Positions 60,967 to 64,000 of a DNA stretch of 64,000 nucleotides are shown piece after piece. The stretch is from positions 1 to 64,000 of the forward strand of contig JAQWYK010000049.1 in NCBI GenBank assembly GCA_029254025.1. Reading direction: 5' to 3'. The position numbers and the translations under genes were made by a program. This DNA comes from Crocinitomicaceae bacterium (lineage in GTDB: Bacteria > Bacteroidota > Bacteroidia > Flavobacteriales_D > Crocinitomicaceae). The notes under the pieces are model-generated. The model did not search any database. It had not been told where the DNA came from and saw nothing but the letters and a program-made list of their open reading frames with translations. Position 1 is the stretch's first letter; each line of letters begins with the position of its first letter.

Positions 60967-61608
60967 ATGATTACAGATCTTGATAACGCCTCAAAAATAG
61001 CAGAATATTTACTGCAAATCAAGGCGATAAAACTCCAGCCAAATGATCCTTTCACGTGGTCTTCTGGTTGGAAGTCTCCTATTTATTGCGATAATAGAAA
61101 AACATTATCTTATCCAAATGTACGTACGTTCATAAGACAGAGTTATACCCAAGCGATTTTAGATGAATTTGGGAAGCCAGATGTGATTGCAGGCGTAGCT
61201 ACAGGTGGAATTGCCCAAGGAGTGCTTGTTGCACAAGAGCTAGGTATTCCTTTTGTTTATGTGCGTTCTTCTGCCAAGGGTCATGGACTTCAAAATATGA
61301 TTGAAGGTCATTTTGAAGAAGGACAAAGTGTAGTGGTTATCGAAGATTTGATCTCCACCGGAGGAAGCAGCCTAAAAGCCGTAGAAGCGTTGAGAGATGG
61401 CGGTTTGAGTGTAAAAGGTGTCGTGGCCATTTTTTCTTATGGTTTTCAGCAAGCTGTCGATGCATTTAAGGCTTCTAATTGCCCGTTAGTAGTGTTGAGT
61501 AACTACGATGTACTGATTGATAAGGCATTGGCTCAAGGTGCTATCGGAGAGCGAGATATGAACTCCTTGAAGGATTGGAGAGCAGCGCCAGATATGTGGA
61601 ATAAATAA
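60967..61608 (+). CDS. pyrE: Orotate phosphoribosyltransferase
   Basis: 213-residue pyrimidine biosynthesis enzyme forming OMP from orotate and PRPP. PRPP-binding motif SVVVIEDLISTGGSS is intact. The catalytic-loop region has YVRSSAKGHGLQNMIEG, and FTWSSGWKSPIYCDNRKTL is the usual orotate-side motif. Transcription probably begins at or near the ATG. The SRPBCC gene follows 12 nt later. Confidence 0.93.
   Translation: MITDLDNASKIAEYLLQIKAIKLQPNDPFTWSSGWKSPIYCDNRKTLSYPNVRTFIRQSYTQAILDEFGKPDVIAGVATGGIAQGVLVAQELGIPFVYVRSSAKGHGLQNMIEGHFEEGQSVVVIEDLISTGGSSLKAVEALRDGGLSVKGVVAIFSYGFQQAVDAFKASNCPLVVLSNYDVLIDKALAQGAIGERDMNSLKDWRAAPDMWNK
60992..61022 (-). promoter_or_regulatory. Candidate promoter of the NUDIX gene, inside pyrE
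   Basis: On the minus strand TTG (61022-61020), 20-nt spacer, TATTTTTG (60999-60992), 33 nt before the NUDIX ATG. A full consensus match lying within the pyrE coding sequence. Confidence 0.5.
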
Positions 61609-61620
61609 ACAATAGAAATT

Positions 61621-62022
61621 ATGGTGATTGAAAGTCAGAAAGTAGAAGTGAATGCTCCGGCAGAAGATGTGTTTACATTTTTGTCAAATGCTCAAAACAT
61701 TGAGGAACTCTTGCCGGCAGATAATATCAAAGATTTTCAAGCTACAGAAACGCAGTGTTCTTTTAAAGTTCAAGGAGGAATTACGATTACTTTGATTCAG
61801 GAAAAACTTATTCCGCACAGCGAAATCAAAATGGTTTCTGGAGAGAAATCACCATTTCCTTTTCACCTCACTATTCATATGGGGGAAGACGTAACCAAGC
61901 AAACGATCGGATACATTCATTTTGATGGAGATGTAAATCCTTTTTTAAAGATGATGGTTCAAAAACCATTGACTAACCTCTTTAACTACATGTCTCAAAA
62001 AATGAAGGAGAAATACGATTAG
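61621..62022 (+). CDS. SRPBCC (START-like) family protein
   Basis: 133 residues. It begins VIESQKVEVNAPAEDVFTFL, the classic first strand and helix of the SRPBCC/polyketide-cyclase-like fold. A hydrophobic-cavity pattern and a long C-terminal helix (MVQKPLTNLFNYMSQKMKEK) follow. It binds an unknown lipid or hydrophobic ligand. It lies 12 nt after pyrE and is probably co-transcribed. Confidence 0.78.
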   Translation: MVIESQKVEVNAPAEDVFTFLSNAQNIEELLPADNIKDFQATETQCSFKVQGGITITLIQEKLIPHSEIKMVSGEKSPFPFHLTIHMGEDVTKQTIGYIHFDGDVNPFLKMMVQKPLTNLFNYMSQKMKEKYD

Positions 62023-62033
62023 CAAGTAGTATT

Positions 62034-62572
62034 TTACTTCTTTCGTTGATAGTGACGCTGAACTACTTGATTTAAATAACTTCTAGTTTCAAGCAATTCA
62101 AAGTTAAGTTCCTGTGGTAAATCACCGAATAAAGGGGCTCCCCCTCCCAATAAAATAGGAATGGTGGTAAGCGTTATTTCATCGATTAAGTCTTTGCTCA
62201 AGAAACTTCGTATAGTTGTTCCTCCGTCGATGTATAGCTGATTGTACCCCTTTCGATGGATTTCTGCTAAGACTTCATGCAATGATCCTTTTACCAAATG
62301 CGCTTTGTCCGCAAGATGTGGTGGTAAATTGTTGAGTTGACTACTCAGAACAAATACAGGGATCTCATATGGCCAAGGGATGTCAAAGCTCAATACCGTT
62401 TCAAATGTGGTTCGCCCCATTACAATTGCGTCACATCCGCTAATAAATTCCATATACCCCATGTCGTCCTTGTTGGGATTAGGAAGTGTATGAAGCCAAT
62501 CAATTTTGCCATTTTTGTCTGCAATAAAACCATCGATACTTGTAGCAATAAATACCTTATTTTTTTATTCAT
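62034..62572 (-). CDS. RibD-C/DHFR-family reductase with start out of frame across an A7 tract
   Basis: NADPH-dependent reductase family. From the first in-frame ATG (62462) only 142 residues remain, which would remove the conserved first strand. The reading frame stays open upstream and encodes VFIATSIDGFIADKNGKIDW, the expected N terminus of a RibD-C/DHFR-like domain. The only nearby ATG (62572) reads MNKK and is one base out of frame. The run of seven A (minus strand, 62560-62566) lies between, and eight A would join them. Further motifs: CDAIVMGRTTFETV, VFVLSS, LYIDGGTTIRSFL, and LGGGAPLFGD. Candidate explanations: assembly/sequencing error, recent mutation or transcriptional slippage. 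Confidence 0.75.
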
Positions 62573-62725
62573 GGAGTAATATTAAACAAATGAAGTACTA
62601 AATTATTTCCACTGTTTTTGATTCTTTTACGCACGAACCTTTACCAAATATAATAATTGACAGGCACTAGAAATGGAATATCGAGCGAATTAACTTTACT
62701 GATCGATACTCTTTTATGGATCAGA
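62573..62725. other. 153-nt spacer
   Basis: AT-rich spacer between two minus-strand genes. It carries the upstream region of the RibD-C-like gene. No gene, hairpin terminator or exact -7 box was recognised. Confidence 0.4.
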
Positions 62726-64000
62726 TCAATCCAACAAGTTAAGTTTCGCGAACTTCAAAATGAGTACCTTTTGACCAACACGAGGAAAGAACACAGTTGC
62801 CTTTTGATTCGGGAAGGATCCTTCTAACCCTGTTACTTTTCCTTTTCCAAAACGATCGTGCTCCACGTTGTATCCAACTTTTAAAGGTTGTGTTGTCCCG
62901 CCTGAAGTGGACGAACTATTAGGCGTATCGGATAACTTTTTTAAATTTTTTGGAACTCCTGAAGGATGTTCTTGTATCCGAGAGGTGGTTGGTTTCGAAA
63001 AGTCCGAAGGTCGCGTAAATCCCTTTAAAGAAACTCCGCCACCGCTTTTTTCCAATTTGTTTTCAAAATGTACAAAACGGGAGTCAATTTCGTCTATAAA
63101 TCGACTTGGCTCGGCAGTAATTAGCTGTCCCCATTTAAAGCGGGTGTTCACGTAAGACAATGTACAGGACTTTTCTGCACGTGTCAATGCGACATAGAAT
63201 AGTCGCCTTTCTTCTTCCAATTCGGTCCGAGAGGTTAAAGAAAGTTGAGATGGGAATAGGTTCTCCTCTAACCCAACAATGAATACGTGAGGAAATTCCA
63301 ATCCTTTTGAAGCGTGAATCGTCATCAAGGTGATTTTATTCAAATCCTCTTCTGTTTCTTGATCGGCGTCGGTGAGTAAAGCTACATCGATTAAGAAGTC
63401 AGCAAGTGTTGCTTTAGTTCCTTCAGGTTGAGAAACGGAAAATTCCTTAATACCTGCGAGTAATTCTTGGATGTTTTCGTACCGCGCAACTCCTTCAGGT
63501 GTTTTATCTTCATATAATTCGCGCATAATGCCAGTGCTAGTAGCAATGTCGCTGGCTAGGTCATATGCAGGGACTAACTCCAATTTCGCGCTGTATCCTT
63601 GGATTTTAGTCACGAAATTGGAAAGTTTTGTTCGAATTCCTGAAGAGATGTTTAACGGAAACTGATGTGGGTCTGAGATAACGTTCCACATCGAAGTATT
63701 GTATTGCAAGGCTGCTACAGATACTGCGTCAAGTGTAGTATTTCCTATGCCTCTTCGGGGGTAATTTATGACCCGTTTTAAGGCTTCCTCATCATTGGGA
63801 TTAGCACTTAGGCGAAAATATGCAATGAGGTCTTTAATCTCTTTTCGCTGATAGAACGACAATCCTCCATAAATTTTGTAGGGCACCCCCAACTTTCTCA
63901 ACGATTCCTCAAAAGAACGCGATTGTGCATTCGTGCGGTAAAGAATTGCAAAGTCCTTGTAGTCACAACCGGTACTTTGTTTGAGGTCATATATTTTATT
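62726..64000 (-). CDS. UvrD/PcrA-type ATP-dependent DNA helicase, C-terminal part (gene cut by right edge)
   Basis: About 424 residues are visible; the frame stays open to the window edge, so the N-terminal ATPase domain is missing. Superfamily 1A motifs: FAILYRTNAQSRSFEESL (motif IV region), VINYPRRGIGNTT, ITLMTIHASKGLEFPHVFIVG (motif V), and EEERRLFYVALTRAEK (motif VI). The C-terminal roughly 40 residues (VGYNVEHDRFGKGKVTGLEG) match the PcrA/UvrD Tudor-like RNA-polymerase-binding domain. It acts in nucleotide-excision and mismatch repair. The TTG at 63901 is internal, not the start. Confidence 0.92.
   Translation of the reverse strand, partial: NKIYDLKQSTGCDYKDFAILYRTNAQSRSFEESLRKLGVPYKIYGGLSFYQRKEIKDLIAYFRLSANPNDEEALKRVINYPRRGIGNTTLDAVSVAALQYNTSMWNVISDPHQFPLNISSGIRTKLSNFVTKIQGYSAKLELVPAYDLASDIATSTGIMRELYEDKTPEGVARYENIQELLAGIKEFSVSQPEGTKATLADFLIDVALLTDADQETEEDLNKITLMTIHASKGLEFPHVFIVGLEENLFPSQLSLTSRTELEEERRLFYVALTRAEKSCTLSYVNTRFKWGQLITAEPSRFIDEIDSRFVHFENKLEKSGGGVSLKGFTRPSDFSKPTTSRIQEHPSGVPKNLKKLSDTPNSSSTSGGTTQPLKVGYNVEHDRFGKGKVTGLEGSFPNQKATVFFPRVGQKVLILKFAKLNLLD

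Noticed and set aside
62337-62579. 80-codon plus-strand frame over the N terminus of the RibD-C-like gene
   Set aside because: The minus strand encodes the conserved domain start there; the plus product has no known motif.
62726-63901. TTG at 63901 as the start of the helicase gene
   Set aside because: Upstream codons encode the conserved FAILYRTNAQSR segment; the gene continues beyond the window.
1-64000. Search for tRNA, rRNA, CRISPR, insertion sequences, integrases, phage or toxin-antitoxin genes
   Set aside because: None could be recognised on either strand by reading; small RNAs and degenerate elements could still be missed without covariance or profile searches.

Overview
The window is chromosomal DNA of a Bacteroidota bacterium, most likely a member of the Flavobacteriales (a Crocinitomicaceae/Fluviicola-like genome would fit, but that finer placement is a guess). 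The evidence is direct: three secreted proteins end in type A C-terminal sorting domains of the type IX secretion system (T9SS), one giant adhesin ends in the gliding-motility (type B) sorting domain, lipoproteins are frequent, Shine-Dalgarno sites are scarce, and the Bacteroidota promoter element TAnnTTTG sits upstream of at least twelve genes on both strands. No rRNA, tRNA, CRISPR array, insertion sequence, integrase or phage gene was seen; the region reads as ordinary core plus lineage-specific genes.

Layout. 1-2440: a TrkH-type potassium transporter (cut by the left edge) followed by the menaquinone methyltransferase ubiE/menG. 2577-10733: an eight-gene, tightly packed nucleotide-sugar operon: WbpE-, Ugd-, UXS-, WbpD-, WbpB-, WbpA- and RmlB-type enzymes and a PHP-type protein-tyrosine phosphatase. 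WbpA/B/E/D together should give UDP-GlcNAc(3NAc)A, Ugd+UXS give UDP-xylose, and RmlB gives dTDP-4-keto-6-deoxyglucose. Glycosyltransferases and the partner kinase are not here. 10808-18000: fabD, a T9SS cargo protein, a TPMT-like methyltransferase, an acyl-CoA-dehydrogenase-fold flavoprotein beside aroB, and proline dehydrogenase. 18097-22401: a LolC/E-like permease, the NamZ-type exo-muramidase (DUF1343) and an ALDH3-type aldehyde dehydrogenase. 22516-29814: a DUF1800/DUF1501 pair, then a 1171-residue T9SS subtilase facing a PrcB-like lipoprotein.

29987-45640: a VOC lipoprotein, ornithine aminotransferase, an erythromycin-esterase-like domain apparently fused to an outer-membrane barrel, a lipocalin-like lipoprotein, folD, an M3 oligopeptidase, pdhB, a TPR lipoprotein with a membrane partner, meaB with a DUF6503 lipoprotein, a Wzx-like flippase and a 2OG-Fe(II) oxygenase. 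45637-50978: a small MacB/LolD-type ABC transporter, a dihydrolipoamide-dehydrogenase relative that has lost both redox cysteines, a YkgJ cysteine-cluster protein and a GT-C-like membrane protein. 51149-55928: a SprB-like giant adhesin with six approximately 78-residue repeats, a SiaB-like kinase and yidD. 55934-64000: a class III aminotransferase, a three-gene unit with DUF493, an OMP, a lipoprotein and DtxR/MntR regulator, a NUDIX hydrolase divergent from pyrE, an SRPBCC protein, a RibD-C/DHFR-family gene whose start is out of frame across an A7 tract, and the C-terminal part of a UvrD/PcrA helicase running off the right edge.

No complete undescribed system can be proven from this sequence alone. 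The best leads are the esterase-like/barrel fusion, the subtilase/PrcB-like neighbours, the cysteine-less Lpd relative, the A7 frameshift at a RibD-C gene, and a set of genes whose -7 box lies only 4-5 nt before the start codon, which predicts leaderless mRNAs.
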